5,293 nucleotides of DNA from JAAYZM01 sp964510785 (lineage in GTDB: Bacteria; Actinomycetota; Actinomycetes; Actinomycetales; Cellulomonadaceae), in NCBI GenBank assembly GCA_964510785.1, contig CAZECM010000143.1, positions 1-5,293 on the forward strand, written 5' to 3'. Below are positions 1 to 5,293 of the stretch, piece after piece. Positions within the stretch are counted from its first letter, which is position 1, and every line of letters begins with the position of its first letter. The position numbers and the translations under genes were made by a program. Under the pieces are notes generated by a model that was not told the origin of the DNA, made no database searches, and saw nothing but the letters and a program-made list of their open reading frames with translations.

Positions 1-1054
1 CGTGATCGACGAGTCGCACGTCACCGTCCCGCAGATCGGGGCGATGTTCGAGGGCGACATGTCGCGCAAGCGAAGCCTCGTGGACCACGGCTTCCGGCTG
101 CCGAGCGCGATGGACAACCGACCCTTGCGCTGGGACGAGTTCGTCGAGCGGATCGGGCAGACCGTCTACCTGTCCGCGACCCCGGGCGCCTACGAGCTCG
201 GGATGTCCGACGGCGCGGTCGAGCAGATCATCCGCCCGACGGGACTCGTGGACCCGAAGGTCGTCGTCAAGCCCACCGAGGGCCAGATCGACGACCTGCT
301 CGAGGAGATCCGCGCCCGGGCCGAGCGGGACGAGCGCGTGCTCGTTACCACGTTGACCAAGAAGATGGCCGAGGACCTCACGGACTACCTGCTCGACAAG
401 GGGGTGCGGGTGCAGTACCTGCACTCCGAGGTAGACACGCTGCGCCGTGTCGAGCTGTTGCGCGAGCTGCGGCTCGGCCAGTTCGACGTCCTCGTGGGCA
501 TCAACCTGCTCCGCGAGGGCCTCGACCTGCCCGAGGTCTCGCTCGTGAGCATCCTCGACGCGGACAAGGAGGGCTTCCTGCGCTCGGGGACCTCGCTCAT
601 CCAGACGATCGGCCGCGCGGCCCGCAACGTCTCGGGCGAGGTGCACATGTATGCGGACCGGATCACGGCAGGCATGGCCCTCGCCATCGAGGAGACGGAC
701 CGGCGCCGGGCCAAGCAGGTCGCGTACAACACCGAGCACGGCGTGGACCCGACGCCGTTGCGCAAGAAGATCGCCGACGTGACGGACATGCTCGCGCGCG
801 AGGACATCGACACCGCGCAGCTGCTCGCCGGTGGGTACCGCCAGGCCGGCAAGGGCGGGCCTGTCGCCCCTGCCGGTGGCAAGCGCTCGCTCGCCGGCGT
901 CGCGGCGAGCGACCTCGCCGATCTCATCCAGCAGCTCTCCGACCAGATGCACGGTGCGGCGGCCGAGCTGCAGTTCGAGCTCGCTGCGCGGCTGCGCGAC
1001 GAGATCTCCGACCTGAAGAAGGAGCTGCGCCAGCTCACCGAAGCCACCGCCTGA
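1..1054 (+). CDS. uvrB: UvrABC excinuclease subunit B, C-terminal half (5' partial)
   Basis: UvrB is the DNA-helicase-like, damage-verifying subunit of cytoplasmic nucleotide excision repair; UvrA loads it and it then recruits UvrC. The reading frame enters from outside the window (first full codon at 2) and runs 350 codons to TGA 1052-1054, about half of a UvrB of roughly 670-720 residues. Fragment residues 3-6 are the DESH box (helicase motif II). YLSATPG at 56-62 is motif III, GINLLREGLD at 166-175 is motif V, and QTIGRAARN at 201-209 is motif VI with its ATP-sensing arginines. A linker rich in Gly, Ala and Pro (about 280-300) leads to the C-terminal UVR domain (about 304-343; QMHGAAAELQFELAARLRDE), the coiled hairpin that contacts UvrC and UvrA. 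No frameshift is seen. The N-terminal Walker A, beta-hairpin and any SOS box lie upstream and cannot be judged. No convincing terminator follows the stop codon. Confidence 0.98.
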   Translation, partial: VIDESHVTVPQIGAMFEGDMSRKRSLVDHGFRLPSAMDNRPLRWDEFVERIGQTVYLSATPGAYELGMSDGAVEQIIRPTGLVDPKVVVKPTEGQIDDLLEEIRARAERDERVLVTTLTKKMAEDLTDYLLDKGVRVQYLHSEVDTLRRVELLRELRLGQFDVLVGINLLREGLDLPEVSLVSILDADKEGFLRSGTSLIQTIGRAARNVSGEVHMYADRITAGMALAIEETDRRRAKQVAYNTEHGVDPTPLRKKIADVTDMLAREDIDTAQLLAGGYRQAGKGGPVAPAGGKRSLAGVAASDLADLIQQLSDQMHGAAAELQFELAARLRDEISDLKKELRQLTEATA

Positions 1055-1087
1055 GACACGCCGTGCTGCGGATCCGGACGTCTCCCG

Positions 1088-1093
1088 TATGCT
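1088..1093 (+). promoter_or_regulatory. possible -10 element (TATGCT) for the TerC leader
   Basis: TATGCT matches four of six positions of the sigma70/SigA-type -10 consensus. It lies so that transcription would begin at about 1099-1101, exactly at the 5' edge of aptamer helix P1. No good -35 hexamer is visible at 16-18 bases upstream. The call rests mainly on its position between the uvrB stop and the riboswitch. The alternative is read-through from uvrB, since no terminator separates them. Confidence 0.35.
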
Positions 1094-1196
1094 TCTCCGT
1101 TGGAGGGGAGTAGCCCCCGCGGTGGTGTCGTCATCACGGCCGGCGTAGTCGCCGGCCCGGTGCCACCGGTCGTCGCCTCACGGCGCGGCAGGCAAG

Positions 1197-1226
1197 ACCT
1201 CCGGAACCACCGTCTGTTCCGGAGGT
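1197..1226 (+). promoter_or_regulatory. RBS-sequestering hairpin (riboswitch OFF state)
   Basis: ACCTCCGGAAC (1197-1207) and GTTCCGGAGGT (1216-1226) are perfect complements: 11 bp around an 8-base loop. The 3' arm contains the whole GGAGG ribosome binding site (1221-1225). The 5' arm uses 1198-1204, the same bases that form the 3' strand of aptamer helix P1. The two structures exclude each other, so ligand-stabilised P1 should release the ribosome binding site and permit translation. No run of T follows the stem, so it is a translational rather than a transcriptional platform. Confidence 0.85.
1221..1225 (+). promoter_or_regulatory. ribosome binding site of the TerC gene, deciding its start
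   Basis: GGAGG is a full Shine-Dalgarno core. Two in-frame ATG codons follow. ATG 1227 is only one base away, too close for initiation. ATG 1233 is seven bases away, which is near optimal. The site is therefore taken to set the start at 1233. Confidence 0.8.
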
Positions 1227-1232
1227 ATGCGC

Positions 1233-2249
1233 ATGCACGTCCCCCTGTGGGTGTGGCTCGTCACGGGCCTGGTCTTCCTCGGGCTGTTCTTCTTCGACTT
1301 CTTCGCCCACGTCCGCACTCCCCACGAGCCGTCCTTCCGCGAGTCGGCGGTCTGGTCGTCCTTCTACATCGGACTGGCCCTCGTGTTCGGCGTCGGCCTC
1401 GGCTTCGTGTGGGACTGGGGTCACGGCTCGGAGTACTTCGCCGGCTACGTCACCGAGAAGAGCCTGTCGGTCGACAACCTCTTCGTCTTCCTCATCATCA
1501 TGACGAAGTTCGCCGTGCCACGGATCTACCAGCAGAAGGTGCTCCTGGTGGGCGTCGGCATCGCGCTCGTGCTGCGGACCGTCTTCATCATCGCGGGGGC
1601 CGCGGCGATCTCCGCGTTCTCCTGGGTGTTCTACATCTTCGGCGCCTTCCTCATCTACACGGCGATCAAGCTCGCCCGCGAGGACCACGACAGCGAGGAG
1701 CTCGACGAGTTCCAGGAGAACCGGCTCGTGCGCGTGCTGCGCCGCGTCCTGCCGACCACGACGGAGTACCACGGGGACCGGCTCACCACGCGGATCGACG
1801 GCAAGCGCTTCATCACCCCGATGCTCATCGTCATGATCGCGATCGGTAGCACGGACGTGCTGTTCGCCCTCGACTCCATCCCGGCGATCTTCGGGCTCAC
1901 GAAGGAGCCGTACATCGTCTTCACGACGAACGCCTTCGCGCTGCTCGGGCTGCGCCAGCTCTACTTCCTGCTCGGGGGGCTGCTCAAGCGGCTCGTCTAC
2001 CTGTCCGAGGGCTTGTCGATCATCCTCGGCTTCATCGGGGTCAAGCTCGTGCTCGAGGCGCTGCACACGAACGAGGTGCCGTTCATCAACGGCGGCGAGC
2101 ACGTCGCGTGGGCCCCCGAGATCCCCATCTGGTTCTCGCTCGGCTTCATCCTCCTGACCCTCACGGTCGCGACCGTGGCGAGCCTCGTGTCGACGCGTCG
2201 TGCCGACAAGGTCTCCGCGAGCACAAGCGAGGGCACCGATGGCGGCTGA
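1233..2249 (+). CDS. TerC/Alx-family integral membrane protein, probable Mn(II) exporter
   Basis: This is a 338-residue polytopic inner-membrane protein of the TerC family, close in size to E. coli Alx (about 320). Relatives under yybP-ykoY control are linked to Mn(II) export or Mn(II) supply to exported proteins; here metal export is inferred from family and leader. About nine hydrophobic segments are visible, starting near residues 5, 38, 78, 100, 121, 189, 218, 246 and 286. A charged cytoplasmic-looking stretch lies around 145-185. Both family signatures are present: EKSLSVDN (75-82) and STDVLFALDSIPAI (about 206-219), which place Asp81, Asp208 and Asp214 in or next to membrane segments as likely metal ligands. 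The start at ATG 1233 is preferred over ATG 1227 because of the GGAGG spacing, and MHVPLWVW resembles the usual start of actinobacterial relatives. The polar, Ser/Thr-rich tail is dispensable-looking, and its last codons overlap the peptidase gene. The TerC name does not imply tellurite resistance here. Confidence 0.93.
   Translation: MHVPLWVWLVTGLVFLGLFFFDFFAHVRTPHEPSFRESAVWSSFYIGLALVFGVGLGFVWDWGHGSEYFAGYVTEKSLSVDNLFVFLIIMTKFAVPRIYQQKVLLVGVGIALVLRTVFIIAGAAAISAFSWVFYIFGAFLIYTAIKLAREDHDSEELDEFQENRLVRVLRRVLPTTTEYHGDRLTTRIDGKRFITPMLIVMIAIGSTDVLFALDSIPAIFGLTKEPYIVFTTNAFALLGLRQLYFLLGGLLKRLVYLSEGLSIILGFIGVKLVLEALHTNEVPFINGGEHVAWAPEIPIWFSLGFILLTLTVATVASLVSTRRADKVSASTSEGTDGG
2229..2233 (+). promoter_or_regulatory. 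ribosome binding site of the S51 peptidase gene
   Basis: GAGGG lies inside the TerC coding region, five bases before ATG 2239. It supports that start over the upstream in-frame GTG at 2200, which would add 13 arginine- and proline-rich residues (MPTRSPRAQARAP) unlike the family's N-terminus. Confidence 0.6.
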
Positions 2250-2973
2250 CGCACCGACCATCGTCGCGACGTCGGGCGGCTACCTGCCCGGCCGTCGCAC
2301 GGACGTCGCGTTCGGGCCCCTCGTCCAGCACGCCGTCGAGCGGTCCGGTGCGACGGGGACCCCGAGGGTCTGCCACCTCGGGACCGCCTCGGGCGACCAG
2401 CGGTGGTTCCAGGGCCGTCTCGCCGAGGCCGGCCGGGTGGCGGGATACGAGCTCTCCGAGCTGACGCTGTTCACGATGCCCAACGTCGACGACGTCGCGG
2501 GTCACCTGCTCGCCCAGGACGTCATCTGGGTCGGGGGCGGCTCGGTCGTCAACCTGCTCGCCGTCTGGCGGGCGCACGGCCTCGACGAGATCCTGCGGGA
2601 GGCGTGGCAAGCGGGTGTCGTGCTCGCCGGGATCAGCGCCGGGTCGCTGTGCTGGCACGCGGGCGGCACGACCGACTCCTTCGGGCCCGAGCTGCGCCCC
2701 GTCACGAACGGGCTCGGCTTCCTGCCCCACGGCAACGGCGTCCACCACGACTCCGAGCCGGGGCGGCGCCCGCTCATGCACCGGCTCGTGGCCGAGGGGC
2801 TCTGGGACCGCGCTCTCTGCACCGACGACGGCGTCGGCCTCGTCTACGAGGGCACCGCGCTCACCGAGGCCGTCACGGAGGTGCGGGGCAAGGGCGCGTA
2901 CGTCGTGACGGCCGACGGCGGCGTCGCGGTGGAGGAGCGCATCGAGCCGCGGGTCCTCCCCGCTGCTCGCTGA
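2239..2973 (+). CDS. peptidase E-like serine peptidase (family S51)
   Basis: This 244-residue protein has no signal peptide or membrane segment, so it is probably cytoplasmic. It belongs to the peptidase E/cyanophycinase fold family (S51), a class-I-glutaminase-like alpha/beta fold. Visible features are an N-terminal strand IVATSGGY (8-15), a glycine turn VGGGSVVNLL (98-107), and the nucleophile elbow GISAGS (131-136) with Ser133 as the probable catalytic serine. Downstream are TDSFG (145-149), giving Asp146, and VHHDSEPGRRP (168-178), in which His169 or His170 and Glu173 are candidate triad or substrate-site residues. In the family, peptidase E cleaves Asp-X dipeptides; the HHDSE segment is closer to the actinobacterial and Listeria-type branch, whose substrates are less certain. 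The ATG overlaps the TerC stop by 11 bases, so translation is likely coupled to that gene. Cyanophycinase is the main alternative, but those proteins are usually longer. The fold and family are firm; the substrate is not known. Confidence 0.9.
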   Translation: MAADAPTIVATSGGYLPGRRTDVAFGPLVQHAVERSGATGTPRVCHLGTASGDQRWFQGRLAEAGRVAGYELSELTLFTMPNVDDVAGHLLAQDVIWVGGGSVVNLLAVWRAHGLDEILREAWQAGVVLAGISAGSLCWHAGGTTDSFGPELRPVTNGLGFLPHGNGVHHDSEPGRRPLMHRLVAEGLWDRALCTDDGVGLVYEGTALTEAVTEVRGKGAYVVTADGGVAVEERIEPRVLPAAR

Positions 2974-3001
2974 CACCGCGCCAGGACGGCGTGCGTGTGA
3001 C

Positions 3002-3017
3002 TCGTACAGGTGTACTA
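3002..3017 (+). promoter_or_regulatory. putative LexA (SOS) box upstream of uvrA
   Basis: TCGTACAGGTGTACTA is an imperfect palindrome with a perfect GTAC-N4-GTAC core. Against the actinobacterial LexA consensus TCGAAC-N4-GTTCGA it matches 9 of 12 specified bases with the correct 4-base spacer. It overlaps the -10-like TACTAT, a normal position for a repressor operator, and uvrA is a classic SOS gene. The mismatches fall at the 4th base of the left half and the 3rd and 5th bases of the right half, so binding could be weak. Confidence 0.5.
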
Positions 3018-3018
3018 T
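3013..3018 (+). promoter_or_regulatory. probable -10 element of the uvrA promoter (TACTAT)
   Basis: TACTAT matches five of six positions of TATAAT and stands out in a GC-rich 72-bp intergenic gap. Six bases separate it from GTG 3025, so transcription would begin at or beside that codon. No clear -35 is seen at standard spacing, which would suit a damage-inducible or extended promoter. The promoter would make uvrA at least partly independent of the upstream TerC-peptidase transcript. Confidence 0.55.
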
Positions 3019-3045
3019 GTCGGGGTGTCGACATACGATCGTGCG

Positions 3046-5293
3046 GTGAGTGACCGCCTCCTCGTCCGTGGTGCCAGAGAGCACAACCTCAAGAACGTCG
3101 ACCTCGACCTGCCCCGAGACGCCATGATCGCCTTCACGGGACTGTCGGGCTCGGGCAAGTCCTCGCTCGCGTTCGACACGATCTTCGCCGAGGGGCAGCG
3201 CCGCTACGTCGAGTCGCTGTCCTCCTACGCGCGCCAGTTCCTGGGCCAGATGGACAAGCCCGACGTCGACTTCATCGAGGGGCTGTCGCCCGCGGTGTCG
3301 ATCGACCAGAAGTCCACGAACCGCAACCCGCGCTCGACGGTCGGCACCGTCACGGAGGTGTACGACTACTTGCGGCTGCTCTACGCCCGCGCGGGCACGC
3401 AGCACTGCCCCGAGTGCGGGGAGCGCGTGACTGCCCAGACGCCGCAACAGATCGTGGACCGGCTCCTGCAGCTTCCGGACGGCACGCGCTACCAGGTGCT
3501 CGCGCCCGTGGTGCGCGGGCGCAAGGGCGAGTACGCCGAGCTGTTCGCCGAGCTCCAGCTCAAGGGCTTCGCCCGCGCGAGGGTCGACGGCGAGGTCATC
3601 GCGCTCGCCGAGCCGCCGACGCTCGAGAAGAAGCTCAAGCACGACATCGAGGTGGTCGTCGACCGGCTCGTCGCCAAGGACGGCGTGATGCGCCGCCTGA
3701 CCGACTCCGTCGAGACGGCGCTCGGGCTCTCGGCCGGCCTCGTCGTCGTCGAGCTCGTCGACGCGGACGAGGACGACCCCGAGCGGGTGCGCAAGTTCTC
3801 GGAGAAGCGCGCGTGCCCCAACGACCACCCGCTGTCGCTCGAGGAGATCGAGCCCCGCACGTTCTCCTTCAACGCTCCCTACGGTGCGTGCCCCGAGTGC
3901 ACGGGGATCGGCTCGCGGCTCGAGGTGGACCCCGAGCTCGTGATCCCGGACGAGGAGAAGTCGCTCGGCGAGGGCGCGGTCCTGCCGTGGGCACAGATCT
4001 CCTCGGACTACTTCACCCGGGTGCTCACGGCGCTCGCCGGCGAGCTCGAGTTCTCCATGGACACCCCCTGGCGGGCGCTGCCGGAGCGTGCCAAGAACGC
4101 TGTCCTGCACGGGCAGGACCACGAGGTCAAGGTCCGCTATCGCAACCGGTGGGGCCGCGAACGCCAGTACTCGACGGGCTTCGAGGGCGTCATGACGTTC
4201 CTCGAGCGGCGCCACTCCGAGACGGACTCGGACTGGAGCAAGGAGAAGTACGAGGCGTTCATGCGCGAGGTGCCGTGCCCCGTGTGCGACGGCCAGCGCC
4301 TCAAGCCCGAGGTGCTCGCCGTCCGCGTGGGCGGGCTCTCGATCGCCGAGCTGTGCCGCTTGTCGATCAACGAGTCGAAGGCGTTCCTCGACCAGATCGA
4401 GCTGGGGGAGCGCGAGCGACAGATCGCCGCACAGGTGCTCAAGGAGATCCAGGCACGCCTCGGCTTCCTGCTCGACGTGGGGCTCGACTACCTCTCCCTC
4501 GAGCGCGGAGCGGCCACCCTGTCCGGAGGCGAGGCACAGCGCATCCGGCTCGCGACCCAGATCGGCTCGGGGCTCGTCGGAGTGCTGTACGTGCTCGACG
4601 AACCGAGCATCGGACTGCACCAGCGCGACAACCGCCGCCTCATCGAGACGCTGACGCGGCTCCGGGACCTCGGCAACACGCTCATCGTCGTCGAGCACGA
4701 CGAGGACACCATCCGCACGGCCGACTGGGTCGTGGACATCGGCCCGGGTGCGGGGGAGCACGGCGGCGAGATCGTGCACTCGGGCGACCTCGCGGGACTC
4801 CTGGCCAACGAGGCGTCGATGACGGGCGCCTACCTGTCCGGACGCCGCGAGATCCCCACGCCGGAGGTGCGTCGACAGATCGACACCGAGCGGCAGATCA
4901 CGGTGCACGGGGCGCGCGAGCACAACCTCGCCGGGATCGATGTCACGTTCCCGCTCGGCGCGTTCGTCGCCGTCACGGGTGTGTCCGGCTCGGGCAAGTC
5001 CACGCTCGTCAACTCGATCTTGTACACGGTGCTCGCGAACGAGCTCAACGGCGCGCGTCGCGTCGCAGGCCGCTACCGCACCGTGACCGGGCTCGAGCAC
5101 CTCGACAAGGTCGTGCACGTGGACCAGGGGCCGATCGGCCGCACCCCGCGCTCCAACCCCGCGACGTACACCGGCGTGTGGGACCACGTGCGCAAGCTCT
5201 TCGCGCAGACCACCGAGGCCAAGGTCCGCGGCTACACGCCCGGCCGGTTCTCGTTCAACGTCAAGGGCGGGCGCTGCGAGGCGTGCTCCGGCG
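3046..5293 (+). CDS. uvrA: UvrABC excinuclease subunit A (3' partial)
   Basis: UvrA is the dimeric ABC-type ATPase that finds bulky DNA lesions and loads UvrB. About 749 codons are present with no stop; full-length UvrA is roughly 950-1000 residues, so about 200 lie beyond the window. Numbered from GTG 3046, the first Walker A is GLSGSGKSS (32-40), followed by a CPEC pair (121-124). A first zinc module follows, formed by Cys257, His261, Cys282 and Cys285; the Cys-X3-His form in place of Cys-X2-Cys is usual in actinobacteria. The first signature is LSGGEAQR (492-499) and the first Walker B is VLDEPS (516-521). The second Walker A is GVSGSGKST (645-653). The UvrB-interaction and second zinc region begins just before the edge (CEAC). 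Start choice: SDRLLVRGAREHNL aligns with the usual UvrA N-terminus, favouring 3046. However, no Shine-Dalgarno precedes it, and in-frame GTG 3025 (adding VSTYDRA) fits a leaderless message. Confidence 0.97.
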   Translation, partial: MSDRLLVRGAREHNLKNVDLDLPRDAMIAFTGLSGSGKSSLAFDTIFAEGQRRYVESLSSYARQFLGQMDKPDVDFIEGLSPAVSIDQKSTNRNPRSTVGTVTEVYDYLRLLYARAGTQHCPECGERVTAQTPQQIVDRLLQLPDGTRYQVLAPVVRGRKGEYAELFAELQLKGFARARVDGEVIALAEPPTLEKKLKHDIEVVVDRLVAKDGVMRRLTDSVETALGLSAGLVVVELVDADEDDPERVRKFSEKRACPNDHPLSLEEIEPRTFSFNAPYGACPECTGIGSRLEVDPELVIPDEEKSLGEGAVLPWAQISSDYFTRVLTALAGELEFSMDTPWRALPERAKNAVLHGQDHEVKVRYRNRWGRERQYSTGFEGVMTFLERRHSETDSDWSKEKYEAFMREVPCPVCDGQRLKPEVLAVRVGGLSIAELCRLSINESKAFLDQIELGERERQIAAQVLKEIQARLGFLLDVGLDYLSLERGAATLSGGEAQRIRLATQIGSGLVGVLYVLDEPSIGLHQRDNRRLIETLTRLRDLGNTLIVVEHDEDTIRTADWVVDIGPGAGEHGGEIVHSGDLAGLLANEASMTGAYLSGRREIPTPEVRRQIDTERQITVHGAREHNLAGIDVTFPLGAFVAVTGVSGSGKSTLVNSILYTVLANELNGARRVAGRYRTVTGLEHLDKVVHVDQGPIGRTPRSNPATYTGVWDHVRKLFAQTTEAKVRGYTPGRFSFNVKGGRCEACSG

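Larger units (their letters stand above)
1100..1226 (+). promoter_or_regulatory. yybP-ykoY family Mn(II) riboswitch with expression platform
   Basis: This leader RNA is predicted to bind Mn(II) and control the TerC gene that follows. Family landmarks are in the right order: GGGGAGTAG at 1105-1113, CGTCATCAC at 1129-1137, and GGCAAGACC at 1191-1199. Helix P1 can form between 1100-1106 and 1198-1204, with a further short helix 1113-1115/1191-1193; between them lie the GGAGTA and AAGA strands of the conserved loop. A second arm has an outer helix 1121-1125/1163-1167, the CGTCATCAC internal loop, and an inner 8-bp stem 1138-1145/1150-1157 closed by a TAGT loop. A small third hairpin is possible at 1174-1185. 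In characterised members two such loops dock to form the Mn(II) site, and TerC/Alx, MntP and P-type ATPase genes are the usual targets. The element directly precedes a TerC gene, which agrees. A covariance search with the yybP-ykoY model would settle it. Confidence 0.93.

Noticed and set aside
1068..1076. Palindrome CGGATCCG after the uvrB stop as a terminator or operator
   Set aside because: It has no loop, is only 8 bases long and has no T tract. There is no second copy or other support.
1227..1229. ATG 1227 as the start of the TerC protein
   Set aside because: Only one base separates it from GGAGG, which is too close for initiation. ATG 1233, in the same frame, has a 7-base spacing and matches the usual family N-terminus.
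1100..1849. A 249-codon + strand frame beginning inside the leader
   Set aside because: Its first part is the riboswitch and the rest overlaps the TerC gene in another frame. The product is Arg/Pro/His-rich with no family resemblance, and no ribosome binding site precedes it.
1233..2249. Tellurite resistance determinant, from the TerC name
   Set aside because: No other ter genes (terB, terD, terE, terZ) are in the window. The Mn riboswitch leader points to metal homeostasis instead.
1134..2261. A 375-codon - strand frame opposite the TerC gene
   Set aside because: The translation is dominated by Asp, Glu, Arg and Val, as expected from the complement of a hydrophobic GC-rich membrane protein gene. 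The + strand frame has clear TerC motifs and a regulated ribosome binding site.
2977..2993. A 6-bp stem (CGCGCC/GGCGTG, 5-base loop) after the peptidase stop as a terminator
   Set aside because: It is short, contains a G-T pair and is not followed by a T tract. Such stems arise by chance at this GC content. Read-through into uvrA cannot be excluded.
2161..5187. A 1008-codon open frame on the - strand opposite uvrA and the peptidase gene
   Set aside because: It lies antisense to a well-supported UvrA with intact ABC motifs and to an intact S51 peptidase. Its product is low-complexity (Arg, Val, Glu, His, Leu rich) with no recognisable domain. Long antisense frames are expected in GC-rich coding DNA.

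Overview
The window comes from a high-GC Gram-positive bacterium, most likely an actinobacterium of the Micrococcales type. This rests on very GC-rich third codon positions, UvrA and UvrB sequences of actinobacterial character, and use of GTG as a start codon. All four genes lie on the + strand and form a DNA-repair neighbourhood: the 3' half of uvrB (1-1054), a TerC/Alx-family membrane protein (1233-2249), a peptidase E-like S51 serine peptidase (2239-2973), and the first three quarters of uvrA (from about 3046 past the window end). uvrA has no stop codon inside the window. The long antisense reading frames opposite it are GC-driven shadows.

The most informative non-coding element is the leader between uvrB and the TerC gene (about 1100-1226). 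It carries the hallmark sequences of the yybP-ykoY manganese riboswitch: GGGGAGTAG on the 5' side, a CGTCATCAC internal loop and GGCAAGACC on the 3' side. It is followed by a perfect 11-bp hairpin whose 3' arm contains the TerC ribosome binding site and whose 5' arm shares bases with aptamer helix P1. The arrangement reads as a translational ON switch: Mn(II) stabilises P1 and frees the GGAGG. TerC/Alx proteins are established partners of this riboswitch and are linked to Mn(II) export.

The peptidase gene starts inside the end of the TerC gene with an 11-base overlap, so it is probably translationally coupled and under the same Mn control. The 72-bp gap before uvrA holds a -10-like TACTAT and an imperfect palindrome resembling the actinobacterial LexA (SOS) box. 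This fits DNA-damage control of uvrA separate from the Mn-controlled pair. Spacing from the -10 also permits a leaderless uvrA message starting at GTG 3025.

Together, UvrA and UvrB are the damage-recognition and loading proteins of nucleotide excision repair. The Mn-responsive pair between them may link metal homeostasis to a stress-defence locus, but that link is inference from position only. I see no tRNA, rRNA, CRISPR array, insertion sequence or phage element, and no wholly new multi-gene system. The riboswitch-controlled TerC-peptidase pair is the part most worth following up.
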